Assembly: GCF_018417595.1 (NCBI RefSeq)
Contig: NZ_CP070982.1
Location: forward strand, 3,826,001 to 3,890,000
Source of the DNA: Pseudomonas entomophila
GTDB lineage: Bacteria; Pseudomonadota; Gammaproteobacteria; Pseudomonadales; Pseudomonadaceae
DNA: 64,000 bases
Direction: 5' to 3'
The position numbers were made by a program, and so were the translations under genes. Shown here in pieces: positions 8,418 to 17,099 of the stretch (its first letter is position 1; each line of letters opens with the position of its first letter). Under the pieces are notes generated by a model. That model saw nothing but the letters and a program-made list of their open reading frames with translations. It made no database searches and was not told the DNA's origin.

Positions 8418-8831
8418 TCAGGGGGTTTCGGGGGCATAGCAGACAGGCGAACTGCCCGGGCCGCGCCGCTCCAGTTCGTCTTCCAGCCAGCGGGCCAGCA
8501 CCTGGGCATTGTTGTGCTCGGTATCCTTGCCGGCATACAGCAGGGTCAGGACGCCCTTGTCGGCCAGGTCCAGCAAGGGGTACCAATACTCGGGATGGGC
8601 AGCCAGTTCCTGCTGGTAGCACCGGGTGAAACCGGCAAAATCCATTTCTCCGGCATGGAACGCCTTACGCAGTTCGTCGGATGGCGCCACCTCACGCAGC
8701 CACCGGCCCTGCAGCTCATCCTTGCGCGTGTTGCGCGGCCACAGGCGATCGACCAGCACACGCTGGCCATCGCTCGGCAATGCCGCTTCGTAGACACGCT
8801 TGCATCGAATCATCAGTGACCTGCGCGACAT
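8418..8831 (-). CDS. DUF488 family protein
   Basis: A 137-residue cytoplasmic protein of the DUF488/YeaO type. Characteristic features are RVLVDRLWPRNTRKDEL near residue 24, LREVAPSDELRKAFHAGEMDF in the middle, and LTLLYAGKDTEHNNAQVLARWLE near the C terminus. The fold is found in many bacteria; the biochemical role is unknown. GAGGTGAG precedes the ATG at 8831, and an ATG at 8813 also has an upstream CAGGT. It is the first gene of a two-gene minus-strand unit with the GNAT protein. The 111 bases up to the divergent phosphate transporter must hold both promoters. Confidence 0.85.
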   Translation of the reverse strand: MSRRSLMIRCKRVYEAALPSDGQRVLVDRLWPRNTRKDELQGRWLREVAPSDELRKAFHAGEMDFAGFTRCYQQELAAHPEYWYPLLDLADKGVLTLLYAGKDTEHNNAQVLARWLEDELERRGPGSSPVCYAPETP

Positions 8832-8942
8832 CTCACCTCAGCAAGCCTAAGACGTTCATTGACCGAGGTCACGCACAAGTAACGATTTGTTTCTATGCTG
8901 GAAGCCTTCGGCACCCTTTGCCCGACGCCAACCGGAGCCCCC

Positions 8943-10559
8943 ATGGCAACCCCGTCACTGGCCAGCCAGCCGCAACTGACCCACCGCGATTCACGTCCCC
9001 AGCTTGCTCACAAACCCAGCCGCGCCACCCTCACCCTGTTCATCGGCCTACTCCTGGCCGGCCTGGCCTACACCTTCTGGAGCCTCAAGCAGGACGTCAG
9101 CGCCAGCGGCACCGTGGTCACCACCGTCACCCCGTTCCTGCTGCTGGGCCTGGCGCTGCTGATCGCCCTGGGCTTCGAGTTCGTCAATGGTTTCCACGAC
9201 ACCGCCAATGCCGTGGCCACGGTGATCTACACCCACTCGCTGCCGGCACCGGTGGCGGTGGTGTGGTCGGGGCTGTGCAATTTTCTGGGGGTATTGCTGT
9301 CCAGCGGTGCGGTGGCGTTCGGCATCATCGCCCTGCTGCCGGTCGAACTGATCCTGCAGGTGGGCTCCAGCACCGGGTTCGCCATGGTCTTCGCCCTGCT
9401 GCTGGCGGCGATCATCTGGAACCTGGGCACCTGGTGGCTGGGCCTGCCGGCCTCCTCCTCGCACACCCTGATCGGTTCGATCATCGGCGTGGGCGTGGCC
9501 AACGCGCTCATGCATGGGCGCGACGGCACCAGTGGGGTGGACTGGGCCCAGGCCAGCAAGGTCGGCTACGCCCTGCTGTTCTCGCCGTTGATCGGTTTCA
9601 CCTGCGCCGCCCTGCTGCTACTGGCCCTGCGCGCGCTGGTCAAGCGCCAGGAGCTGTACCAGGCGCCGCAAGGCCAGACCCCGCCGCCCTGGTGGATCCG
9701 CGGCGTGCTGATCCTGACCTGCACCGGCGTGTCGTTCGCCCATGGCTCGAACGACGGACAGAAAGGCATGGGCCTGATCATGCTCATTCTGGTCGGTACC
9801 CTGCCCATGGCCTACGCCCTGAACAAGACCATGCCCAACGAGCAGGCCCTGCAGTTCTCGGCCGTGGCCGAAGTGACCCGACAGGCCCTGGTACGCAGTG
9901 CGCCGCAGCCAGCCCCGGCAGACCCGCGCCAGGTGCTGACCGCGTTCATCAGCACGCCCAAGGCCAGCCCCGAACTGGTTCCCGCCCTCGCCGCGCTGAC
10001 CGGCATGATCGGCGAGGAGGTCAAAGGCTATGGCTCGCTCAAGCGCGTGCCCGCCGAAGCCATGGCCAACGTGCGCAATGACATGTACCTGACCAGCGAG
10101 GCGATCCGCTTGCTCGACAAGCACCAACTGGCCCGTTTCGACGCCGACACCACTCGCCATGTGCAACTGTTCAAGCGCCAGCTCGACGACGCCACCCGCT
10201 ATATTCCGCTGTGGGTCAAGGTGGCGGTGGCCATTGCCCTCGGCCTGGGCACCATGGTCGGCTGGCGGCGCATCGTGGTCACGGTGGGCGAAAAGATCGG
10301 CAAGACCCATTTGAGCTATGCCCAGGGCGCCTCGGCCGAGGTGGTGGCGATGTGCACCATCGGTGCGGCGGACCTGTTCGGGCTGCCGGTGTCGACCACC
10401 CACGTGCTCAGCTCCGGTGTGGCTGGGAGCATGGTGGCCAACGGGTCGGGGATCCAGAAGCGCACCCTGGTCAACCTGCTGATGGCCTGGGTGCTGACCT
10501 TGCCAGCGGCGATGCTGCTGGCCGGGGGCTTGTACTGGCTGCTCAACCAGCTCTTCTGA
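8943..10559 (+). CDS. pitA: PiT-family low-affinity inorganic phosphate transporter
   Basis: A 538-residue inner-membrane protein. Both halves carry the duplicated PiT signature: GFVNGFHDTANAVATVIYTH near residue 80 and VSFAHGSNDGQKGMG near residue 263. Between them is a large cytoplasmic loop (about residues 300-400). It imports phosphate, usually as a neutral metal-phosphate complex, with protons. The start at 8943 is preceded by CGGAG; an upstream ATG at 8895 is a poor alternative because the extra residues look non-membrane and family members start near here. It is a single-gene unit followed by a REP. No Pho box is recognisable upstream. Confidence 0.92.
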   Translation: MATPSLASQPQLTHRDSRPQLAHKPSRATLTLFIGLLLAGLAYTFWSLKQDVSASGTVVTTVTPFLLLGLALLIALGFEFVNGFHDTANAVATVIYTHSLPAPVAVVWSGLCNFLGVLLSSGAVAFGIIALLPVELILQVGSSTGFAMVFALLLAAIIWNLGTWWLGLPASSSHTLIGSIIGVGVANALMHGRDGTSGVDWAQASKVGYALLFSPLIGFTCAALLLLALRALVKRQELYQAPQGQTPPPWWIRGVLILTCTGVSFAHGSNDGQKGMGLIMLILVGTLPMAYALNKTMPNEQALQFSAVAEVTRQALVRSAPQPAPADPRQVLTAFISTPKASPELVPALAALTGMIGEEVKGYGSLKRVPAEAMANVRNDMYLTSEAIRLLDKHQLARFDADTTRHVQLFKRQLDDATRYIPLWVKVAVAIALGLGTMVGWRRIVVTVGEKIGKTHLSYAQGASAEVVAMCTIGAADLFGLPVSTTHVLSSGVAGSMVANGSGIQKRTLVNLLMAWVLTLPAAMLLAGGLYWLLNQLF

Positions 10560-10562
10560 CCC

Positions 10563-10646
10563 GTAGGAGCAGCTTCAGCCGCGATCACCCGCAAAGCAGG
10601 TGCCAGGCACCGAGTTGCCTGCATCGCGGCTGAAGCCGCGCCTACA
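10563..10646. repeat. REP pair (imperfect BIME)
   Basis: GTAGGAGCAGCTTCAGCCGCGAT at 10563 faces ATCGCGGCTGAAGCCGCGCCTACAG ending at 10647. Each arm has one or two mismatches to the consensus. The element sits between the convergent phosphate transporter and GST genes and probably serves as a shared hairpin terminator. Confidence 0.88.
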
Positions 10647-10660
10647 GCGGTGAGGCGTGA

Positions 10661-11356
10661 TCAGCCAGGAATCTTCAGGCCACGCTGCACCGCCGGGCGC
10701 TCGAGGAAGCTGGCCAGCACCCGCTGCACCTCCCTGAACTCATCGAACCCCACCAAGTCCCGTGCGTTGTAGCGCTCCACCAGGTTGCGCACCCAGGGGA
10801 AGATGGCGATATCGGCGATGCTGTACTCGTCCACCATCCATTCACGCCCCTTCAGGTGCCGATCCAGCACACCCAGCAAGCGCTTCGATTCGTTGACGTA
10901 ACGATCCCGCGGCCGCTTGTCCTCGTAGTCCTTGCCTGCGAAGAAGTGGAAGAACCCCACCTGGCCGAACATCGGCCCGATGCCGCCCATCTGGAACATC
11001 AGCCACTGCAGCGTCTGGTAGCGCTGGGCCGGGTCGTGGCTCAGCAATTGGCCGCTCTTCTCGGCCAGGTACTGCAGGATCGCCCCCGACTCGAACAGCG
11101 GCAGCGGTTGGCCACCGGGGCCATCGGGGTCAAGGATCGCCGGGATCTTGTTGTTTGTGCTCAGCGAGATGAACTCGGGGCTCAACTGGTCATCGGTTTC
11201 GAAGCTGACCTTGTGCACTTCATAGGGCAGGCCGATCTCCTCGAGCATGATCGAGACTTTGACACCGTTGGGCGTGGCCAGCGAGTACAGCTGCAACCGC
11301 TCGGGGTATCGTGCCGGCCACTTGCGGGTGATGGGGAACGCGGACAGATCAGTCAT
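10661..11356 (-). CDS. Glutathione S-transferase family protein (YghU/YfcG type)
   Basis: The start at 11356 gives 231 residues. The thioredoxin-like N-terminal domain contains LYSLATPNGVKVSIMLEEIG, where Thr-Pro-Asn-Gly is the glutathione/disulfide site of the YghU-YfcG (Nu) class, followed by NNKIPAILDPDG and FESGAILQYLAEKSG. The all-helical C-terminal domain starts near residue 110. Nu-class GSTs bind two glutathiones and reduce disulfides rather than conjugate xenobiotics. The ATG overlaps the TGA of the upstream acetyltransferase gene (ATGACTGA), so the two are translationally coupled. YghU itself is longer (about 288 residues), so YfcG-like is equally good. Confidence 0.87.
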   Translation of the reverse strand: MTDLSAFPITRKWPARYPERLQLYSLATPNGVKVSIMLEEIGLPYEVHKVSFETDDQLSPEFISLSTNNKIPAILDPDGPGGQPLPLFESGAILQYLAEKSGQLLSHDPAQRYQTLQWLMFQMGGIGPMFGQVGFFHFFAGKDYEDKRPRDRYVNESKRLLGVLDRHLKGREWMVDEYSIADIAIFPWVRNLVERYNARDLVGFDEFREVQRVLASFLERPAVQRGLKIPG

Positions 11357-11903
11357 GTTCAGGCCTTGGTGGTATGAGGTTGGCAAGGGTTAGCGAAGCG
11401 GTGTCCCTGACCATCACCCAGTCGCGATGGCGCTCCTCGCCACACGGGAAAACCGCCTCCCCCACCTTGCAAAAACCATTGCGCTGGTAGAAGCGGATGG
11501 CCCGCGCGTTGAGTTCGTTGACGGTGAGGCGCACCGCTCCCTGGGTGTGGGCCAGGGTCGCCTCCAGCAGCTGCTGCCCCGCCCCGCTGCCATGGACGTC
11601 AGGCAACAGGTAGAAACGGGAAATCTCCACCAGGTGGTCGGCGGCGCCGATACCCAGGCTGCCAGGCGCCAGGTCGAGCATGCTGTAGCCCACCACCCGC
11701 CCCGCTTGTTCGAGCACCAGCAAACGCTTGTGGGGGTGCTGCAGGTGCACCAGGAAATGCTCGGGCTGAAGGTTGTGGGCGATATAGTGCTGCAGCGCGG
11801 CAGGGGCGCTGTCGGGTGGGCTGGCCAAGGCGAAGGTGGCCTGGCCGACATGGCTCAGGGCGCTGCTGTCAGCGTCGCGGGCCGGGCGGATCTGGTAGGG
11901 CAT
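11349..11903 (-). CDS. GNAT-family N-acetyltransferase
   Basis: The ATG at 11903 has AGGA nine bases upstream and yields 184 residues starting MPYQIRPARDADSSALSHVG. The GNAT core shows VEISRFYLLPDVHGSGAGQQLLEATL (motif A) and LTVNELNARAIRFYQRNGF (motif B). The C-terminal tail is longer than the minimum and ends PPRPEHD. It is the first gene of a coupled pair with the YghU-type GST. Substrate unknown. It is not closely similar to the other GNAT gene at 7970-8404. Confidence 0.85.
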   Translation of the reverse strand: MPYQIRPARDADSSALSHVGQATFALASPPDSAPAALQHYIAHNLQPEHFLVHLQHPHKRLLVLEQAGRVVGYSMLDLAPGSLGIGAADHLVEISRFYLLPDVHGSGAGQQLLEATLAHTQGAVRLTVNELNARAIRFYQRNGFCKVGEAVFPCGEERHRDWVMVRDTASLTLANLIPPRPEHD

Positions 11904-11968
11904 GGCAACATCCTGTCGGGCGTCCGGATCGCCTCCGACAATGCCAGCCCCGCCGGGGCGGTGCAAAT

Positions 11969-12000
11969 GAAAAGGCGACCCGGCTTGCACCGGATCGCCT
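11969..12000 (-). terminator. Rho-independent terminator of the ompA-domain lipoprotein gene
   Basis: Read on the minus strand, AGGCGATCCGG pairs with CCGGGTCGCCT (11 pairs, one G-T) around a six-base loop and is followed by TTTTCATTTG. It starts ten bases past the stop of the upstream minus-strand gene. Confidence 0.8.
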
Positions 12001-12010
12001 GATCAATCCG

Positions 12011-12799
12011 TCAACGGGCTCTCACGGCATTAGCGTCATTGGAGACGATAATTTCCACCCGTCGATTACGCTGATGTGAACGCTCATCTGTGCTGTGCGT
12101 CAACAAGAAGGACTTGCCATACCCCTCACTGACAATGCGCTTGCTTGAAACACCGAAGTCTCTCAGTTTCTCAGCCACCGCATAGGCCCGTTCGCGGGAC
12201 AGGGCCAAATTGTAACTTTCCGACCCTCTGGCATCCGTGAAGCCTTCTACCCGGACTTTTCGCTCTGGGTTTGCACGCAGAAACTCGGCAAGGCTCTTGA
12301 TATCGTCGAGGCTATCGTTACGTAACGTTGCCTTGTTTGTCGCAAACAATACATCGCTGAACGACACCACGGTACCGCGGTCGGTCTGCTCGACTTTGTC
12401 AGCCTTGCTGACCATACGCGCCTTCAACGCGTTGAGCTGAGCATCGCGCACGTCCAGTTGCGCCTTGACACGCTCGGCCTCGACCCTCTTCAGTTTCGCC
12501 TCGGCCTGACGTTGACGGACCTTCGCATTGGCGGCATCGATTCGACTGTTGGCCACATAGGCGAGCTCCTCTACTTCGAGCGCCTTGCGATTGACCTGCG
12601 AAGCTTCTTCGGCACGGCGCAACGCGGCTTGTGCCTGCTGGGTTTCCAGGGCAGCCAGGCGATGCGACTCAGGCTTGCCTTGCAGGGTAGTGAAGGCCTC
12701 GCGGGCTTCGACCAATTGCGGGTTTTCCGGCGTGGCGGCACAACCGGCGATCACCAGTGCAAGGGCGGACAAGGCTGGCAGCAAAAGTTTGTTCGACAT
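12011..12799 (-). CDS. OmpA-family outer-membrane lipoprotein with DUF4398 N-terminal region
   Basis: A 262-residue lipoprotein with signal peptide and lipobox VIAGC (Cys20). Residues 25-145 form a long charged coiled coil of the DUF4398 kind (Ala/Arg/Glu/Gln-rich). Residues 150-255 are the OmpA C-terminal peptidoglycan-binding domain, with FATNKATLRNDSLDDI and VEGFTDARGSESYNLALSRERA. It should tether the outer membrane to peptidoglycan. AAGGAGA lies five bases before the ATG. It follows the short DUF4398 lipoprotein by 11 bases and has its own terminator downstream. This pair resembles the conserved Pseudomonas DUF4398/OmpA gene pair. Confidence 0.9.
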   Translation of the reverse strand: MSNKLLLPALSALALVIAGCAATPENPQLVEAREAFTTLQGKPESHRLAALETQQAQAALRRAEEASQVNRKALEVEELAYVANSRIDAANAKVRQRQAEAKLKRVEAERVKAQLDVRDAQLNALKARMVSKADKVEQTDRGTVVSFSDVLFATNKATLRNDSLDDIKSLAEFLRANPERKVRVEGFTDARGSESYNLALSRERAYAVAEKLRDFGVSSKRIVSEGYGKSFLLTHSTDERSHQRNRRVEIIVSNDANAVRAR

Positions 12800-12810
12800 G
12801 TTCGTCTCCT

Positions 12811-13209
12811 TTATGGATGGGCAGGCTTGTCAGTGGAAAAACCTGACGCTTGCAGTCCTTCCTTACGGATATCGTCCACCGCCTTCCTCGCCTCATCAGA
12901 GCTCTCTTCGGCCTTGGCGGCGCCGGCCTCGGCCTCGGCCGCGATCGCATCTACCTCAGCGCGCACAGCGAGAAGTTTTGCTTCGGCATAATCGTGCTCA
13001 CCCAACGCTCGCTCCATGGCGTTCAGATGGCGTTGCGCCGAATACATCCTCACCGGTGCATATTGGGTGGCATCAGCGGCAACCGCACGGTTGACCGCGT
13101 TATGGGCAATTTCAATCTGTTCGGTGGGTTTCACTGCGCTGGCACAGCCGCCCAAGATAATGAGCAGGCCGGCCAGCGGCAGCATCTTGCGATTGAAAGG
13201 GACACGCAT
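12811..13209 (-). CDS. DUF4398 domain-containing lipoprotein
   Basis: The frame is open far upstream, but the ATG at 13209 has AGGAG eight bases before it and opens a lipoprotein signal peptide (MRVPFNRKMLPLAGLLIILGGC, lipobox cysteine at 22). The mature part (about 110 residues) is a single Ala/Glu-rich helical DUF4398 region with YAPVRMYSAQRHLNAMERAL and AEAKLLAVRAEVDAIAAEAE. It likely forms a helical hairpin or coiled coil on the periplasmic side. Together with the OmpA-domain gene immediately downstream, which carries the same kind of N-terminal region, it suggests hetero-oligomer formation. Function not established. Confidence 0.85.
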   Translation of the reverse strand: MRVPFNRKMLPLAGLLIILGGCASAVKPTEQIEIAHNAVNRAVAADATQYAPVRMYSAQRHLNAMERALGEHDYAEAKLLAVRAEVDAIAAEAEAGAAKAEESSDEARKAVDDIRKEGLQASGFSTDKPAHP

Positions 13210-13721
13210 GGAAAAGCTCCTGTGCTGCGTATGCGAACCGGTGATCGGCGAGCCATCACCGGGATTGGACTGAAGACGTGGGAAATGTCCGGCTTGCTCG
13301 TTGTAAAACCGGCTACACCGCCGGGTCGGAGTCCCTTCCGACATGAGGAATACGCGAGCACCCAAGACAGACTGTTGCGAAAACGGCATCAGACTATTCC
13401 CAGCGAACCAGCGGTCGAATAGGACTTTTCGCAATTGAGCTGTAAGGAAATTCGACAGGCGATTAACCTTTCCCCTCCCGGCCCGGCCAGTGCCTTGCTG
13501 GTATCGAGCGGGGTTGGGCTCTTTTCCGTCTAGCAGGATATTTCCGTTGGGCATGATGCCGCCTCCAGTCCGAGCAGTTGTCACGTCGAAACGACGCTTG
13601 CTGACGGTAGGATTTCGGCCTGATTGGCGTCTACTGACAGAATTATCAGGTGGGAGGCCGCGCAGTGGGCTGACCGCAACAGGTACGGTCAGATCACACG
13701 GGCAAAGCTGGCGTCCAGGGC
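13210..13721. other. Intergenic region (512 bp), no supported gene
   Basis: It lies between the DUF4398 lipoprotein gene start and the thioesterase gene end, both on the minus strand. It must contain the promoter of the lipoprotein pair. Frames on both strands are open, but the predicted peptides are Arg/Pro/Gly-rich with no domain, signal or ribosome-binding site. No tRNA, REP or strong terminator was recognised. Confidence 0.5.
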
Positions 13722-14219
13722 CTAGCCCTGCTGATGGGCCTTGAGCTTGAGCTGTTCGGTATCGACCCGCACGAACACCGAGTCGGCGAGCACCGTCAGT
13801 ACATCACCGGCCCAGACCTCGCAGATCACCCGGCTCTTGCGCCCGACCTCGCCTTCGACCCGCGCCTTGAGCAACAGCTCGACGCCCATCGGCGTCGGCT
13901 TGAGGTAGGTCAGCCCGAGTTGGCCGGTGACACAGTCGATCCGCGGCAGGCTGCCTGCCTCGCGGCCTTCGGCGCGGTAGTGGCAGGCCATGGCGGTCCA
14001 GTTGGAATGGCAGTCCACCAGCATCGCCAGCAGGCCGCCATAGACCAGGCCCGGCCAGCCGGTGAAGGTCGCGTCGGGGGTGTGGCGGCATAGCAGGTGA
14101 ACACCATCGGTGTCCCAATGGCTTTGCAGGTGCAGCCCGCTGGGATGGGAACAGCCGCAGCCGTAGCAGATACCTTCAGGGGCAGCCAGGGCTTGCAGGG
14201 ATAGGGCTTGCTCGGTCAT
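13722..14219 (-). CDS. PaaI/hotdog-fold thioesterase family protein
   Basis: A 165-residue hotdog protein. ICYGCGCSHPSGLHLQSHWD lies at residues 17-36. The central hotdog helix is GWPGLVYGGLLAMLVDCHSNWTA, with the usual Gly-Gly before the helix and a catalytic-type Asp in the helix. The C-terminal strands include LKARVEGEVGRKSRVICEVW. Members hydrolyse acyl-CoA thioesters. AAGGA precedes the start. The paired Cys-x-Cys/His near the N terminus, seen in one PaaI subgroup, could bind a metal. Substrate unknown. It is downstream of the permease gene but separated from it by a terminator. Confidence 0.82.
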   Translation of the reverse strand: MTEQALSLQALAAPEGICYGCGCSHPSGLHLQSHWDTDGVHLLCRHTPDATFTGWPGLVYGGLLAMLVDCHSNWTAMACHYRAEGREAGSLPRIDCVTGQLGLTYLKPTPMGVELLLKARVEGEVGRKSRVICEVWAGDVLTVLADSVFVRVDTEQLKLKAHQQG

Positions 14220-14295
14220 ACGCGTCCTTGGTTTGTTGGAATTGGGACAGGAGGCAAGCGCCCGATGTTAGCGCCCTGCCCAGCAGACGCCAATG

Positions 14296-14323
14296 CAAAA
14301 GCCCATGACCAGATCATGGGCTT
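14296..14323 (-). terminator. Rho-independent terminator of the permease gene
   Basis: Minus-strand AAGCCCATGA pairs with TCATGGGCTT (ten perfect pairs, five-base loop), followed by a short T-run. It starts a few bases past the permease stop codon. Confidence 0.85.
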
Positions 14324-14331
14324 GACGCGGA

Positions 14332-15717
14332 TCAGGCCGCCTGCGCCGCACCCTGACGGTTGTCACGCTGGGTCAGCGACACCAGCAGGATGAACAGCGT
14401 CACCCCCGCGGTCATCAGCGTTTCATAGCGGTAGGCGTCGCTGAACAGCATGTAGCCCAGCACCATGACGATGGTGCCGATCACCAGCCAGGTCAGCCAT
14501 GGGAACAGCCACATTTTCAGCTCCAGTGGCCGGCCTTCCCGCTCGGCGCGCGCCCGCATGCGCAGTTGCGACACGGCGATCACCAGGTACACCAGCAGGG
14601 CGATGGCCCCCGTGGTGGACAACAGGAAGCCGAACACCTTGCCGGGGAAAACATAGTTGACCAGGCAACCGGCAAAGCCCGCCAACGTTGAAAGCACGAC
14701 CGCCACCGTCGGCACACCGGCACCGGAAATGCGCTTGGTCATGCCCAACGCCTGGCCTCGAGCCCCCAACGAATAAAGCATGCGCGAAGCGGTATACAGG
14801 CCGGAGTTCATGCAACTGGTCACCGCCACCAGCACCACCAGGTCGACCAGCAGCTTGGCGCCCGGCACATTGAGCACCTCCAGCACCCGCTGGAACGAAC
14901 CGACCGCCTTGAGCCCCGGGTCATTCCACGCCACCAACGACACCACCAGGAAGATCGACGCCAGGTAGAAGATGGCAATGCGGTACACCACCAGGTTGGT
15001 GGCGCGGCGGATCTTGTCTTTCGGGTTGGCAGTCTCGTCGGCGGCGATGGTGACGATTTCGGCGCCGAAGAACGAGAAGATGGTGATCAGCACACCGCCC
15101 AGTACCGTGCCAAAACCATTGGGCATGAACCCGCCGTTGCCCCACAGGCGACTGACTCCGGACACTTCGGCCAGCGGCCAGAAACCGAACACCGCCAGGC
15201 TGCAGACCACGATGAAGGCAATGATCGCGACCACCTTCACCAAGGCGAACCAGTACTCGAATGCGCCAAAATTCTTCACGCTGACCAGGTTGCTGCCCGA
15301 CAGCACGACCATGATCAGGAAGGCGAACAACCAGGACGGCACGCCCGGGAAATAGGCATGCAGGATATCCGCGCCGGCGATGGCCTCGACCGGGATGATC
15401 AGCACCCAGAACCACCAATACAGCCAACCGATGGTGAAGCCCGCCCACGGCCCGATGGCCTCGCTGGCGTAGGTGGAGAACGAACCGCTGTTGGGGTTGG
15501 CGATGGCCATCTCGCCAAGCATGCGCATCACCAGCAGCACCAGCAGGCCGGTCATGGCGTAGGAAATGAGAATGGCCGGGCCGGCGGTGGCGATGGCGTT
15601 GGAGGAACCGATGAACAACCCGGCACCAATGATGCCGGCGATGGAGATCATGGACACCTGGCGCGAGGTCAGGCCGTGTTGCAGGGAGCGTTGTTTGTTG
15701 TTGTCTGGCGATGCCAT
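14332..15717 (-). CDS. gabP: Amino acid permease of the APC superfamily (GabP-like)
   Basis: A 461-residue, 12-helix inner-membrane transporter. The N-terminal signature HGLTSRQVSMISIAGIIGAG includes the substrate-binding GIIGAG loop of the amino acid transporter family. GAEIVTIAADETANPKDKIR near residue 215 is the conserved loop after helix 6. Length and sequence pattern fit GABA permease GabP, although lysine, phenylalanine and proline permeases look similar. GAGGG precedes the start. It is divergent from a LysR gene, with a class III aminotransferase beyond, which suggests import of an omega- or alpha-amino acid that the aminotransferase then deaminates. Confidence 0.83.
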   Translation of the reverse strand: MASPDNNKQRSLQHGLTSRQVSMISIAGIIGAGLFIGSSNAIATAGPAILISYAMTGLLVLLVMRMLGEMAIANPNSGSFSTYASEAIGPWAGFTIGWLYWWFWVLIIPVEAIAGADILHAYFPGVPSWLFAFLIMVVLSGSNLVSVKNFGAFEYWFALVKVVAIIAFIVVCSLAVFGFWPLAEVSGVSRLWGNGGFMPNGFGTVLGGVLITIFSFFGAEIVTIAADETANPKDKIRRATNLVVYRIAIFYLASIFLVVSLVAWNDPGLKAVGSFQRVLEVLNVPGAKLLVDLVVLVAVTSCMNSGLYTASRMLYSLGARGQALGMTKRISGAGVPTVAVVLSTLAGFAGCLVNYVFPGKVFGFLLSTTGAIALLVYLVIAVSQLRMRARAEREGRPLELKMWLFPWLTWLVIGTIVMVLGYMLFSDAYRYETLMTAGVTLFILLVSLTQRDNRQGAAQAA

Positions 15718-15967
15718 GGGGAACCCTCGAATGGGTCGGTCGCAAGGACGACTGAAAGTTGGAGCAGAATTCTGTAAGTCGGAGTTGCTCGTTCTTGTTG
15801 TTGTGAAACACCGGTCGCTAACTTTCCCTCCTCTACGAACAATGGGTTGTCATTGTTGATCCAGGTCAGTATTAATCTATGGCGCCGGCTCAACAAACGA
15901 CCTTTTCGAAACACATCATTCCCTCATGGATTGAACTTCTTCCATTTTCGCTGGGTAACACCTCGCC
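15718..15967. promoter_or_regulatory. Divergent promoter region, permease / LysR gene
   Basis: This 250-base gap separates two outward-facing genes and is AT-richer than its flanks around 15800-15950. A LysR operator is expected here by family habit. No T-N11-A palindrome was picked out with confidence. Confidence 0.45.
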
Positions 15968-16864
15968 ATGTCCAGACGCCTGATGCCCTCCACCACCGCC
16001 CTGCAATGCTTCGAAGCCGCCGCCCGCCACCTGAGCTTCACCCGTGCCGCGCAGGAGTTGCACCTGACCCAGAGCGCGGTCAGCAAGCAGGTGGCGCAGC
16101 TCGAGGAGATGCTGGCCCACCCACTGTTCCAGCGCATCCGCAGGCGCCTGCACCTGACCCCGGCAGGTGCGCTGTACCTGGCCGAAGTGAACAAGATCCT
16201 CACCCAGATCGACATCTCCAGCCGCTACATCCTCAGCTACGGCGACGAGACCGAAGTGCTGCGCATCGCCACCCAGCCCACCTTCGGCGCACGCTGGCTG
16301 GTGCCCAGGCTCAAGGGCTTCGGCGATCGCCACCCGCGCATCCACCTGGATATTCGCAACGAACTCGAGCCCTTCGACCTGGTGCAGGCCAAGGCCGACA
16401 TCGCTTTCTTCTTCGGCCAGGGCACCTGGCCGGGGGCAACCTGCATCGAGCTGTTCAGTGAAGAGGTGGTGCCGGTGTGCGCGCCAAACTTGCTGGCGCA
16501 ACATCGCTTCGCCAGCGCCGAGGCCTTGACCGAGCACCGCCTGCTGCAATGCGCCTCGCGCCCGGAAGCCTGGCACGAGTGGTTCCTCGGCCTGGGCCTG
16601 CACAGCCAGAACAGTTACCACGGGCCGCGCTTCGACACGTTCTACCTGTGCATCCGCGCCGCCATCGCCGGTTGCGGCATCGCCCTGATTCCACGCTATC
16701 TCGTGGCCGAAGAGCTGGCCGAGGCCAAGCTGATGGTGGCCTGGGATCATCCGCTGGCGAGCAACGGCCGGCATTTCATGGCCCATGCCGAGCATGCGGC
16801 CGAGGTGCCCAAGGTGCAGGCGTTCGTGCAGTGGATTCGCGAGCGGGTAGCCGAGGGCAATTGA
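15968..16864 (+). CDS. LysR-family transcriptional regulator (GcvA-like)
   Basis: A 298-residue regulator. The N-terminal winged helix-turn-helix is LSFTRAAQELHLTQSAVSKQ (about residues 23-42), followed by a linker helix and a periplasmic-binding-like effector domain from residue 95 with the start RIATQPTFGARWLVPRLKGF, typical of the GcvA/AmpR branch. It lies between the divergent permease gene and the downstream aminotransferase and probably controls one or both in response to their amino-acid substrate or product. The start has no clear Shine-Dalgarno. A REP pair follows, so it is likely a single-gene transcript. Confidence 0.88.
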   Translation: MSRRLMPSTTALQCFEAAARHLSFTRAAQELHLTQSAVSKQVAQLEEMLAHPLFQRIRRRLHLTPAGALYLAEVNKILTQIDISSRYILSYGDETEVLRIATQPTFGARWLVPRLKGFGDRHPRIHLDIRNELEPFDLVQAKADIAFFFGQGTWPGATCIELFSEEVVPVCAPNLLAQHRFASAEALTEHRLLQCASRPEAWHEWFLGLGLHSQNSYHGPRFDTFYLCIRAAIAGCGIALIPRYLVAEELAEAKLMVAWDHPLASNGRHFMAHAEHAAEVPKVQAFVQWIRERVAEGN

Positions 16865-16882
16865 TGCCGCCTGTTACGGCCT

Positions 16883-16967
16883 CTTCGCGGGTAAACCCGC
16901 TCCTACAGGGGCATCACTGAGTTCGAAGACTGTGGGAGACCTGTAGGAGCGGGTTTACCCGCGAAGG
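16883..16967. repeat. REP pair, GCGGGTTTACCCGC class
   Basis: CTTCGCGGGTAAACCCGCTC at 16883 and its exact complement GAGCGGGTTTACCCGCGAAG ending at 16967 form 27-base arms around a 30-base spacer. This is the REP variant first described as the 35-bp P. putida repeat and differs from the GCTTCAGC/GCTTTAGC type found elsewhere in the window. Confidence 0.92.
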
Positions 16968-17099
16968 GGCCGGCAACAGCAACACGGATTTCAGTCTTAT
17001 CACGAATTTTAGGAATGACAGCAATCGATTAATTCGTTTGCGAAATATAGACCCGGCACGTTTCGATAATGGCTAATTCGAACAACAGGCCGCGCGCAC

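Noticed and set aside
8832..8942. A sigma-70 promoter for the phosphate transporter (TTGACC at 8859 with TATGCT at 8894)
   Set aside because: The spacer is 29 bases, too long for a normal promoter.
13210..13584. N-terminal extension of the DUF4398 lipoprotein
   Set aside because: The frame is open, but a proper ribosome-binding site and lipoprotein signal peptide mark the start at 13209.
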